From: Argentina anserina
Taxonomy: Eukaryota; Streptophyta; Magnoliopsida; Rosales; Rosaceae
Length of the DNA: 64,000 nt
NCBI RefSeq assembly: GCF_933775445.1
Contig: NC_065875.1
Location: 18,971,555-19,035,554, forward strand
Reading direction: 5' to 3'
The notes under the pieces were generated by a model. The model made no database searches. It was given only the letters and a program-made list of their open reading frames with translations, and had not been told where the DNA came from. Made by a program: the position numbers and the translations under genes. Positions 35,050-46,503 of this stretch are shown piece by piece (within the stretch, counting starts at the first letter, position 1; each line of letters starts with the position of its first letter).

Positions 35050-35722
35050 ATTATGTATATTGTTGGTGCTTTGTAGTATTTGATGTACAAGACCTGACAT
35101 TGCCTATTTAGTTAATATTGTTTGTCACTTCATGACTAATCCAACTAATGTGCATTTTGCTGCTGTGAAAAGAATACTTCGATATTTGAAGGGTACTTTG
35201 TCTACATGGATTTTTTACAATTCTAGTGGTGATATTCCAAATGCCGTGGAAGTTAAAGCATATTGCAATGCAGATTGGGCTGGTGAGATTATTAAGAAAC
35301 GCTCCACAACTGGTTTTGTTGTCTATCTAGGCTACTGTCCTATTTCGTGGCAGTCAAAGAAACAAGGTACTGTTTCCCGCAGCTCTACTGAATTTGAATA
35401 TAGGAGTATGATAGATACTGCAACTGAAATTAGTTGGATTACACATTTACTATGTGATTCGAAAATTAGCATTCCTCGTGTATTTACTCAAATGTGACAA
35501 TCTATCTGCTTTAGTCTTGGCCTCTAATTCAATTTTTCATTCTAAAATCAAACATTTGGACATTTCTATTTCGTTCGTGAGAAGGTTCAGCGACATGATC
35601 TATGCCTGGAATATGTTTCTACCAAAGAACAAACTGCTGATATATTGACAAAAGGACTTGCTTCTCCTTTCTTTCGAGTTCACTGTACCAGGCCAGTGAC
35701 CCTAGCTGAGCTTAAGGGGGCA
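35050..35722 (+). mobile_element. Ty1/copia remnant: end of reverse transcriptase and RNase H
   Basis: Several frames together give the C-terminus of a copia polyprotein. FAAVKRILRYLKGTLSTW is followed by YCNADWAGEIIKKRSTTGF and SWQSKKQGTVSRSSTEFEY (RNase H), and then, after a frame change near 35490, LSALVLASNSIFHSKIKHLD. The open frame 35132-35497 is the longest. A polypurine tract (AAGGGGG) ends just before an LTR at 35723. Frame changes and stops show it is dead. Confidence 0.85.
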
Positions 35723-36655
35723 TGTTAAGTATAATTATTGATAATTAGCAAGTGTTATTCTTCTAATTGTTTTGTAATAGTTAGGACAAACTGTCCAAAT
35801 GTGTGGTGGCAAGGTTCTAAAACTCGCTATTCGGTAGTCGGTCGGCCGGCCGGTGAGTAGCGAGTAGAGGAGTACTCGGCCGAGTACTCTCGGATTTTAA
35901 TTTATGATTTTTTTTATTATTTTTAAAACATATAATCTAATATATAATGTCCAAAATAATAAAAATAGTCCATAAAATATTATAATATTTAAGAGATAAT
36001 AATGTCTAAAAAATAAAAACAACCATTAGTCCATTACAATAACATAAGTAATAAAAGCAAACCAAATTCAATTCTTACAAACAATCCCAAGCATATGTAA
36101 CTATGTTTCAAATTTTTCTTCTCCATATCCATCTTGTACTCTCTCCGAATCCGACTCAAAATCAAAACTCAAGTCATATATTTTCTCTTCATCATCGCCT
36201 CATCGGATATAAAATCATCCTCATCAAGTTCCCTAATTTCTTAGATTCTAGGACCTCTCCTAGGCTCTAAGCCACCATCCACTCCCGATTCCTCTCCAAC
36301 TCTTTCACTAGGAAGATCCGAAACAACCCTAAAATCTTGCTTTTTTTTTTCTGACCGAGTTGACCGATTTGGACCCGAGTTGGCCGAGTTGGACCGAGTA
36401 CTTGGCCGATTTTCTTCCCGCCAAATAGAGGCAATGAGTAGGTCAAAATCACCTCAATAACTAGCCGAGTTGACCGAGTTTTAGAACATTGTGTGGTGGA
36501 CATATCATCAAGTTTGTTAGAGCATTGTAGCTCATGCATGTATGTATAGCTGCTCCTCTCTTTCATTCTGTAACGAATTCTCAAAGTAATAGAACAGAGC
36601 TAAAGTTTCTCACAAATTCTCCTTCTCTTAAAACCCTAACTGTTCTTAAGGCCAT
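35723..36655 (+). repeat. LTR of the copia remnant, split by a MITE
   Basis: The LTR begins TGTTAAGTATAATTATTG directly after the polypurine tract. It continues to 35809, is broken by a 682-bp MITE, and resumes at 36492 with leader-like sequence (TGTATAGCTGCTCCTCTCTTT). The right end is not certain. No partner LTR is present in the window, so the element has lost its 5' part. Confidence 0.6.
35810..36491. mobile_element. hAT-like MITE, family 2, nested in the copia LTR
   Basis: A 682-bp element with 17-bp inverted ends CAAGGTTCTAAAACTCG and CAATGTTCTAAAACTCG (one difference) and perfect 8-bp target duplications TGTGGTGG (35802-35809 and 36492-36499). Inside the left end are GAGTACTCGGCCGAGTACTC-type motifs; inside the right end are repeated (T)TGACCGAGT and TGGCCGA motifs. 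The middle is AT-rich. The longest minus-strand frame (about 36267-36584) crosses the element's right end and is not a gene. Confidence 0.93.
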
Positions 36656-36814
36656 GGATATCACCACTCTACTTGAACTTGGGGGCAAAAAAACACTTTA
36701 TAAGTTTTGAGACCCAACCAATAAGACAAGATTAATAGTTATATCCAAACCCAATTGCCCAAATTTAGAGAAATACTGAAATGCTGGGCAAAGCTCCTGC
36801 TCCAGTTCAGTAGA

Positions 36815-37281
36815 CAGTGGCGGATCTATGTGAAGGATCACATGGGCTGCAGCCCAGAGAATTTTACGACATTATAATTGTTTGAATATTTATAATAGAC
36901 ACAAATGCCAAGTAGCTCGGTTAGCTCAATGTTTTCCAAAGTTTGGAAGATGGGAAAGAAGACCTGGGTTCAACTCTCCACACAACTTCCTTTTACCCAC
37001 CCCTAATACATTTTCTTTCTTCCTCTTCATTTTCTTTTAGTTCCTTTTTTCTTCTTCTCTAAAACCTCTTTTTTCTTAGTATTTTTTAATTTTGTCCCTA
37101 TTTTCTCTCTCATTTTTTTAAAGCGGAGTTTAATAAGGTCAAATTGAGGTCATTATTTTAAAACATCATTTTGATCAAAGAAAATAATTAACATACAAAC
37201 ACCAAATTATATTGACAAAATCAATTACAAATAAGGAAATAAATTAGCCTAGACTAAAAACAATTCTTGAATCCGCCTCTG
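36815..37281. mobile_element. MITE with CAGTGGCGGA ends and a tRNA-like core
   Basis: A 467-bp element. The left end CAGTGGCGGATCTATG and right end (minus strand CAGAGGCGGATTCAAG) are inverted, and AGTAGA is repeated on both sides. The interior has TAGCTCGGTTAGC at 36913-36925 and GGTTCAACTCT at 36967-36977, spaced like the A and B boxes of a tRNA gene but without a foldable tRNA. The CAGTGGCGGA terminus is widespread in plant genomes. Superfamily not settled. Confidence 0.75.
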
Positions 37282-37562
37282 AGTAGACCAATAGTGAACC
37301 ACCTATGGCCAAAACGAATTGACCCAGAATGGATGGGGGCACAACACCACTGCAAATGTACTCTCACCCTCTTCAGATTAGGAAATGGGGAATAAGCTGC
37401 ATTCTTGGTCAGAAAGCTGTGGATAACTCTGCTGCAGCTTATGACCTCATTGATGACTTCATTGTCTTGGGAGCTACCAAGAGTGACTCGTCTGTAATCC
37501 ATGACTCTCCCAAAACCAATACCACTCTTAGAGGTCCTCTTCTATCTCCCTCTCTCTTTTAT

Positions 37563-38402
37563 CTATACTTCATCTCCCACTCGAGTAGGGACAATGTCAT
37601 TTGTCTCTGGTGGCTCTATATCAGCTTCAACGACAGTGATCTCTGCTTCCACTTTGAGAGTATCGTCTGTCACAAATCTACGTAAATCACCCAATGGAAT
37701 GAACTTACTCGAACCGTAATTAAAACCAGTGGTGATGAAACAACTCTTAACTACAGAAGAAGTAACAATCGTCTGTTATGGGATTGAAATAGGAAACACC
37801 ACAAAAAAATAAACCAGTTATGCACAAGATGGAAGCATAACTTATAACTTACATGGTCCATGTCATTGTTCCTGTTTCGGATGCATAAGGCATACTGTGC
37901 ATGTACTTTCGTGTCAGGAGGAGATGCATGTTTGTTTAGCCAATCGCAGCTAAAGAGAAAGATAAGAATATTTCCCCTCGCCATATCCCTCGGGATACAG
38001 TACTATAACCCTGCAACATCACACGAAGAATAAGCAGCTCGTTACTTAATATGGAAACTAAAGTTTAATTAAAGTATTTTGAATACCAAAGAGTATGTTG
38101 TTTGTGATTGCGGTGATTATAATGTACGTGCAATATGTTTTGGTTAGTTTGGTGATCACCCTAGTCCCCAGCGTTCTTGTTTCATCTTCTTATGTTAATC
38201 CATTCCAATGTTAGGGAGCTTATTCCTTCCCCCTATCTGGTGAATTTTGTTTAAACTAAGACAAAAGAAAAGGATATCCATGTTGAAACAGTTACCGAGT
38301 TCGTCCTTCGACAGTAAATGGTTCTGCCAGTAGCATGGACCATTTAAAATAGAAAAGGATCAAACATGTTTGTACTTATTGCTCTTTATCTTTGATGTCC
38401 AC
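37563..38402 (-). pseudogene. MATH-domain gene, copy B, decayed 3' half
   Basis: Homologous to copy A over its second MATH repeat. It has an exon piece near 38295-38350 (FTVEGRT), one at about 37858-38012 (VIVLYPEGYGEGKYSYLSL, then an in-frame TAG, then LRLAKQ; in a shifted frame SPPDTKVHAQYALCIRNRN), and one at 37563-37745 (GSSKFIPLGDLRRFVTDDTL, then KVEAEITVVEADIEPPETND, ending VGDEV stop). The first MATH repeat is missing: homology to copy A stops near 38402, next to the palindromic element. The in-frame stop and frame change mark it as a pseudogene. It keeps bases that copy A lost and the empty site of the family 1 MITE. Confidence 0.75.
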
Positions 38403-38431
38403 ATAATTAAACATGCAGATTTTCTCAAATA

Positions 38432-38819
38432 AGGAGGTCCGCACCAATGGTTTTGTACCATTGGTGCAGATTTCCATTTTTGAACAACTTTTCAGTCGAA
38501 TTTCCTCATCTGCACCGTCTAATATCTAGATAATATTGTATACATCATCTCTGCAAAATTTCAGCCTATTTGGTGATCGTTAAGGTCTTACAAATCGAAA
38601 AACAAGTGAACGGATTGAAGTTTGTCAAACATGAACTGTTCATGTTTTTAACAGAAAAACGCAATTTTGAGGGCCATAACGATCACTAAATTGGCTGAAA
38701 TTTTGCAGAGATGATCTAAAAAATATTATCTAGATACTAGATGGTAAAGATGAAGAAATTTAATCGAAAAAATGATGTAAAAATGGAAATCCGCACCAAA
38801 ATAGTGGTGCGGACCTCTA
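38432..38819. mobile_element. Long-palindrome element (MITE-like foldback)
   Basis: About 388 bases that fold on themselves. GAGGTCCGCACCA at 38434 pairs with TGGTGCGGACCTC at 38805-38817, TTTCCATTTTTG with its complement near 38780, and CATCTCTGCAAAATTTCAGCC (about 38547) with GGCTGAAATTTTGCAGAGATG. The left end also contains a small internal hairpin (CACCAATGGTTTTGTACCATTGGTG). TA follows the right end and precedes the left end, but I cannot fix the target duplication. No coding capacity. Confidence 0.88.
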
Positions 38820-39561
38820 CAGCCAAAAAGAGTTGATTAAACATGCACGCTTACACATAATTACACGCATGTTTTTCTTTTTTCTTACGAAAAGAGCAAT
38901 AACACAACTATATTAACTTTGTCAAAATGGACATAACAAATAAAATAGACTATTTGTTTTCTTTTTTTCTTGTTTTTTCTATTGGAATTTTGACTTCAAT
39001 GTCATCGAAATTTGTTTTCTTAGTTGATATTTTTAACTTAGTTAAATTATACTGTTGATGTACGTACAAAAGAGAATACTACATTATATGATCTCATTTT
39101 ATATCTATAAAACCTAGTTACATGTAGTAGTAATTGCAAGTTTTTTTATAGAGATTGTCAAAATAAATTTGAAATAAAATCTGAACAAAATAAGTTTAGA
39201 ATTAAAAGAAAATTTCAGCAATATAAAAAGAGAATGCAGAGTGAACAAAGTAAGTTTATAATTGAAAAATTATGTTCGGTGAATAAAAAATTATTAAAAA
39301 TTTGAAAATTTAGATATTTTAGATATTATAATTAGGTGAACAAAATAATTTGAAAATATAAAAAAAATATGTGAGATAATAAAAGAATGTGAGATGAATA
39401 AAGTGAGGTGGTAATATATCAAAAGAGAAATATTAAGTTAAAGTGAGGTATTTAATTCTATATGATATGTTCCCCGCATATGGTCGGTTGATTTGGATTT
39501 ATGCTTATAGCCAAAGTTATGGGGTATGTCGTATGCCCATGTGATTTTGATTGAATAATTT
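38820..39561. other. AT-rich intergenic DNA
   Basis: No gene. Contains loose repeats of GAACAAA(G/A)TAAGTTTA.AATT (near 39183 and 39243). Separates the palindromic element from the large LTR element. Confidence 0.45.
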
Positions 39562-39566
39562 TACTC

Positions 39567-42500
39567 TGTTTGAGGAGGAACGAAACGAGAATAATAATGA
39601 CGTAATGGAACATAACGTAACAATTTATTGATTGATAATGGGGCCTATATATAGGCATTACATAACCTGAAACCCGTAGGATTCGGAGTCCTAATCTATT
39701 ATAGAGATGAGAATCTATTTCTAACAAGAAACCTAATAAGGCTAAGACACACACGAGGGTAGAATAGTAATTCTCCTGGAACACTCCCCCTTGTGTCGCA
39801 TGCCTAGGTTGCATGGTGTACACATCGTTGCCTCGGTAAAAACCTTGTTAAGCAAAATAAAAACCGCTTGGGTAAAAATAAAAGCTTGATCGAAGGGAAA
39901 AAGAGCACAATGCACCGTCTACATTTGATAGCATCATATGAGGTAGACTCCCCCTGAAGTCTACGAAACAACTCCCCTTGATTAGTGCCATAATCATGGA
40001 GTACCAAGTATAACGTATACAACGTTCATTACATGATTCTCAAACGTAGTCTTGGGCTAATGATTAATCATTAATCTAGCCACACATCCTTAGATTAAGC
40101 ATGCTATACTTAGTCAAACTTAGATTTTAGGAAACAAGATTGCATAACAACTCAAAACAAGAGTTTGCAATGTAGAATTACCTTCACTCACTTAAACGGC
40201 CATAACGTCTTCCTCAAAATAGGTATCATCGAACCGTAAATTTTCTGGAAAGTAGACACTCGTGGCTTTCCAGTGACATAAAGTTCACAACCTAATTCGA
40301 TTGGAGCAGTTCACCGTGTACTATCGAAGTTGAATGACTTGCAAATTCCCGGAAAGAACTGTCCTACTTTGCTAAAATGGCCATAACTCACTCAATATGA
40401 AAGCTATGAACAAATTGTTGGTGTCCCTGGAAAGTAGACACATAGACTTTTCCAATGGTACCAAATCACCATATTTCATTGAGCGAGCTGTCTTGTAGGT
40501 CTTGTTGAAGTTAACCTACGAAACTGAACAGATTCGATTTGTGACATTCAATATGTCTTCCGCAAATGAATGGGGGAATGGACCAAAGAATGACTGATTT
40601 TGGTCTGAGACGGAACTGTACGCATCATTTACGCTACCAGTGTCGACTGCTACACCAAGGCGTACGTTGATGTTGCTGGAGCTACTGGCGGCGTTGGTGT
40701 GGATAAGATTTGTATTGGTTCACTAAGTGTAGAACTAAACTCATGTCAAAGGAGCAATACAAGTCCAATGACGATGCCTAGGCGCATAGTTAATCACGTC
40801 ATAATGAAAGCAATAGTGTCCCAACAACACTTACATATATGAATGTATAGCTCATTGAACTCTTCATCATCTTTACTTAGACAGAATCGAGAATCAAGAA
40901 TTGGCTTTCATATGAACACTTATGGGTATGAGTTCTTGTAATCGATTGTACCATGTTCTCTAAAACGTCGCAATTTGATTACATAAGCTCTCCATGGTCT
41001 GGAGGCATTTAAAGTCCCTCAGGCACTCTCATATTTGCGTCAAGATCCCTTTACATATATTATATGAACACTATCATATGTTGCAAATCAGTTTTCATGG
41101 ACACTACTACTGATCAAGTAGGGGAAATCAATTATGTCCATAACAAGAGAATATAACTCATCATAGTCAGTACTAGAATAATGAGATAATCTATGCGCCA
41201 TAAGTCTTGCAAATATCACATGACTTCATCATTCTCATTACACTTACGAACAATGACTAATATAACAAGTCTAGTTCAGCTTGTATTGATTCTTTCCACT
41301 TCCGTCAATTTGCTCATCATTAATACTTTACAACAGAATAAGAGCATAAATGAATACATCATCAATCATGGGAGATCAATCCATTAAACACATGCACGCG
41401 CTTTATACGATCAATTTGAGAGATTTCTATTCTTCTCTAACATCAACAAAAGGAGTCTGGAGCGTCCCACAGAAACTTAGTTGATAAACATGTTTAGAGA
41501 ATATCTGTTGATGATGGGTGAAATACTTGTGCCTATGCACCTCGCTTCTTTCTGGTTTCGGTTCTAGAGATTAATGGTCTCCCCTCATCTAGGTAGGAAC
41601 CAAGGCCAAAGTTATGACCCTCACTAGTCCATCTTTGCGTTTGCCACCCTTGTTTTGTGGTGTAATACCACGGGCGCCGACAACACCACAGCATACGATG
41701 GTGTCATCGCGGGCTTCCTTCCCACTGTTAGGGATGGTGCCAACGGTGCTAGGACCAGGTCATATGAAATTCTCCCATATTCTGAGAGTTTCAACCTTAC
41801 CGGCACATCACAGCATTTATGTGCGATCTCGTCACTTTCGCAATATCGGTAAAGTCATTGAGCATCGAATCTTTGACTTTTTGGAGGTCAATAATGCATT
41901 GCATTTTTCCTCTCTTTGAGTAGTGCGAGATCTTAATGAGACTTAGTGCCACACCACGTCAATTCCTAGCGTTAAAACCGGAATTGGAGCATTCCATATC
42001 TCCCCCTAACGACGGGAAGTATGTCTAATCAAAGTGACCGTCTGCTAAAATCACAGGAAAGAGATTCACGGTGGTAGATTGGAAATAGCGGACAAGTGTT
42101 GGTGATTTATAAATCATAACCAACCAAAATACTTAATCGTTTAATATAGACCCATTGAGATTACTACAATAGAGACACATAAACAATGTAACCAAATAGG
42201 CGTTAGTGAAAAGAACATTAGGATCGTATCCAGTAACCATCTGGTACGCACTAAACGCTTAGTGAGTTGTGGGTTTGAAACGAATAAGTGTCGCTGCATG
42301 TAACATCATTACATATCCCCATGCAAACGTCGTCGGGTTAGTACCTATAACCAAGTCTGAGCTCTGCTAGATCATGCAGTGAATGAACATGAGGAATAAT
42401 ATGTTCAACGATGATCCCAGTTGATATGCAAAATGAAATCATCAAAGTTGTGGAGGTGAACTCTCCAACGGTATCCAATCAATTAGATTTGAGAGGATGG

Positions 42501-45500
42501 GAAGGGTGCTGAGCCCTTAGGATGATGATCATAGCAAAAAACTGAGCAAATGCAGCGTTCAATGTGGAAAGCAAAGCGACGCGTGACCAATGCGTTGATA
42601 TTCTTAACCTATACTTTAAAATACCGAAAAATGTCCGCATTCGGTTAGATAGGGTCCACTAATGTCACCTTAAATACTTTGTAAGAATGAAATGTTCTCG
42701 GTTAGAGCCTTAGTAAATAAGGACTTCCTTGAAATATATCAAGAGAATAAGCTTTGAAAAATGAGCGATGGACATAAGAGATTGCCATGGAGGTATTAGA
42801 AAACACGGGAGGTATCACAAGCTTCTGTGAAGGAGGGGATGCCGCCACCGACGACCTGAATGACATGGAGCCGCCAAGAGGGGCAGGCTCGGCCTCACAG
42901 TGTATGGCACGGATAGGCACGGCCTCACCGTGTGGAGCATGGGTGAGGTGATCCTCCAATCGCTTCGTGAACATGAAAAATAGATGATCATGTGAATTTC
43001 AAAAAACTCGAATCATCATATCTCGTTCAAAATGACCAAAAAATGATCATGTCAAAACTGAGAAGACAGCAAAACCGAACCCATGATTCAAAGAATCTTG
43101 AGTTACATAAAACTACTGCTGCAGACAAGAAAACTATGTCCGCATGCTAACAAAGCTACTATCTAAGCTTGAAAAAGCTACTGTCAATGGAATCTGACAG
43201 ATTTATTCTCTCCATTCTTAACACAAATATCAAGATGAAAATGAATCATTGACATATATGGCCTTTTAAAACTTAGCAAGGCACGAAGATATAGAACACA
43301 ATCTCCGCACGAGGTCCCTAAAAACAACTACATGCGTCGTAGGACAGTGTGGGTGGTTACGCAAGTATCAAGACACTCGATTTCACGGCGTGACTTTTTC
43401 AAAATGAAGATTAAGAGAGTCAACGACGCGGTGAACTTCTCTAGACAATACCCGTAGGATATTCTAAGAGGGAGAATTGAAACAAATGACAATCCCATCA
43501 AATGTATCACATGACAATAGAACTACATTCTTCAACTTAAAAGTTGGAAAAACATGGTATTGGAGTAGTTCAATACCAAACAATTAGGGTGGTAAAAACT
43601 ATCCAATCGGTGCGGGTGGTCACTAATAATGATAAAATTGTTAGAGCTATGAAACGACCTGAAGAAAAACCGGAAAACCATGTCAAAAAAACTCAAAACC
43701 GGGTGAAATTTGGACTGGAAAAATGTGGCAGTAAATATTGCTGGAAATATGCCGGAAACATTGACGAGAAACGACGAAAATCTCGCCGGAAAACCGACCG
43801 GCGGAGGTCCGATTTGGCCAGCAAGGAGGCCGGCCCTGCATGTCTGACAGGGGACGCCGGCTGGAATCGGATGGTGGTGCCGGAAACGCCGGAAAGTGGC
43901 CGGAAGGTGGCCAAAACGTCGGAAAATGTTCCGGAAACGCCGGAACAGTAACCGAAAAAAACGACGTTAATTTTGACGTTCTGAGGTCCATTTTCCAAAT
44001 TGCAAGGTCCAAATTCACAATATAGTGCTATTGGGGTCCCATGTAACCCAAAAGCGGCCAATTTAAAAACCACAAGAGTTGCAAACCTTGACCATTCATT
44101 CTAGGTTTAAGGCAAATAAAATTCTCACCAGTTCATCTAACGAGTACGAGAAATTTTACTGGAGATGCCAATATTTAATACAACACAAACAAACTTCCAA
44201 TTCCAATAGACGACTTAAGCTAAAGTCGAGCAAGAAACATGGCAATGCCAACGTCATACTTGAAAAATAGTAAACAGAAAACATAGTCAAAATAGATTTA
44301 CTAATCAAAAGTCCGTAGAAACAAAATCTTGCATATCGGATCAAGAGGAGCCTTAGCCTGAGGCTCAAAATATTTGCTTACTTGAGAATGAAAGAATGTT
44401 ACGTTTCCATCTCCAAAATTATCTCAAGAAATAGATACAGGTGCCAAAAATAACATGCGTTTCTTGGATGTGGAGTATGCATCAAGGTTAACTCTGATAA
44501 TACAACATCATAGACGATTATTGAATTACTTTAAGTGTGTCCTATAGAATTCGTTATTTTGGGGATCTTTTGTCAGCAAATAGTGATGCATCAGAGTAAT
44601 GAATCAACTCAAATAAATGAGTACGTAGACCTTGGGATTATCGTTTATAGACATGAGTTTAAGAAAACTCAAACATTCAAATAACAGTCGCGATGACGAC
44701 ACATCCATAAGAAACGAGTGTTGTATAGGTTTCGAATAATCGAAACTATTCAAGTATGTAACAAGAATTAGAAAGGTTGTGATGTATATGATCACAAAAT
44801 AATCGATGCATATCGGCGATTCTCATGATCGCACCCAAAACAGCGGTGCACTCAGGCGACTACACGAAATCGATTTATTCCCTTTAAATAATAACGTAAC
44901 TCTCCTAGGACCGTCACACAAAAAACGTCGACCAAGAGGGCAATTATATCCCTCTTTGGTCTCATCGGCATTATAAGACATGAAAAAGGCTAATAGTGCC
45001 CGATAATTTATATATATAAGTTCAAAAATACCAAATTTAAGAAAAACATACTTGTTGGTCTGCCAAATAGACCGCATATAATGAAATTATTCTGCAAATC
45101 GATCGTCATGCAGGAAGTTGCTTGATAAATTTTTTTTCAATCTTCATCCGATGACATAAAAATCTTGGGAGGATACGATCGAAATCGTATGTAGATGACA
45201 AAAATATCGTCCATCTCGGCATGAATGTCCTCACCATAGTACGAGGAACAATGATTTTCCTATATGAGCACGTGCATTATTGTTAGAAATAAAAACATGC
45301 TAAAGAAAATTTAAATAATTAAACAGGAAAAAGGAAAAGGAACAAAAAAAGTTTAAAAGCCAAATAGGCTCAATTGTGCTCAGTGGAGCCATAGGCCTTG
45401 AATTATGGGCCGGGTCAGATCTGGAAAACGGATCGGGTCCTGCAGGTTCAGGTCAACGAACCCCCGATACGGGTCGGATCGTGGAGATCCGGGGCGAGTC

Positions 45501-46411
45501 CAAGAAGAGATGTGGGTTTGCAGATGCAATGGAGGAGACCTCCATGTGTCGCTGGTCGGAAAGACTCGACATCGTCGACGAGTCGGAAAATCCGGTTCGA
45601 GGCTCGTGCGAGAAATTTGGCGACGAAGGCGTCTCTTGCACAGGGATTCCGGGCTTGGCATCAGCACCGGGTTCTACAAGTGCAGGAGCGGCCGTCGATT
45701 TTTGGAAGCTAGGTCTCATTCTGGTGGTGAGAAGGAGGAGGGCGCTGTCGGGTCGAGCAAAGCTCAAGGCTGCCGAGCTGGATCCGGGTTAAGATGTAGA
45801 GGACCAAGACCCGACGACGTCAGGGTACAAAGACATGCTTGAAAGCGGCACTGGCGATCTGGATATGTAGTCTCTCGATGACAGTGGAACTGCAGAGGGG
45901 GTGACCAGAAGACGCAAGGCGGCATCATGTAGCCAGGGCGGAGCCGCGGCTGGGCTAGCAGATCGATCAGAGAAGAAGGATGGGTGCCCAAATGAAAAAT
46001 ATGGGTGCCCTTAGCATATTGATTTGGATTTTCTGGTTTCTTCTATGCTTTTCGACGACAATTTTGTCGGTAATTCTCAACTTTACTGGCTATGCTAAAA
46101 GAGAAGGCTGCCATACATGTTGGAGGTTAGGGCTAAGGTTAATTTTTCTGGTGGCCTCGTCGCTCAGACACTTTAGAACAAACTGCATGATAATGTGTTT
46201 GAAGAGGAACGAAACGAGAATAATAACGACGTAATGGAACCGAATATAACACTTTATTGATTGATAATGGGGCCTATATATAGGCATTACATAACCTGAA
46301 TCCCGTAGGATTCGGAGTCCTAATCTATTACAGAGATGTGAATCTATCTATAACAGGAAAACTAATAAGGCTAAGATACACACAAGGATATAATAGTATT
46401 CACCTAGAACA
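39567..46411 (-). mobile_element. LTR retrotransposon without recognisable pol (LARD-like)
   Basis: A 6845-bp element flanked by perfect TACTC duplications (39562-39566 and 46412-46416). LTRs are 39567-39783 (217 bp) and 46196-46411 (216 bp), both TGTTTGA..AACA, with about 10 percent differences by eye. On the minus strand a polypurine tract (ACAAGGGGGAG) directly precedes the LTR at 39783, fixing the orientation. The interior has no reverse transcriptase, integrase or protease words in any frame. GC-rich open stretches (43700-43950, 45380-45850) look like leader or eroded gag. A cysteine/histidine cluster near 41800-41850 (minus) may be a broken zinc knuckle. The bases next to the 5' LTR (TTATCATGCAG) do not match the usual initiator-Met primer site. 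Confidence 0.88.
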
Positions 46412-46503
46412 TACTCATTTTAATTTCTTACAAGCATAAGTGCACAACTGTGCCTTATTAGGGCCAACAACCTAGACTAAATTTTGGTATTTTTCTTTAA
46501 TAT

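Noticed and set aside
36905..36990. A tRNA gene
   Set aside because: A- and B-box-like words exist, but no acceptor stem or anticodon arm can be drawn, and the stretch lies inside an element with inverted ends.
37329..37719. Plus-strand open frames of 72 and 118 codons
   Set aside because: The right half is antisense to the last exon of MATH copy B, and the left half has no recognisable family. The minus-strand MATH reading explains the conserved part.
43540..45850. Several open frames on both strands in GC-rich stretches of the large LTR element
   Set aside because: They overlap on both strands, are rich in Arg/Gly/Ser/Pro, and contain no retroelement or cellular domain I know.
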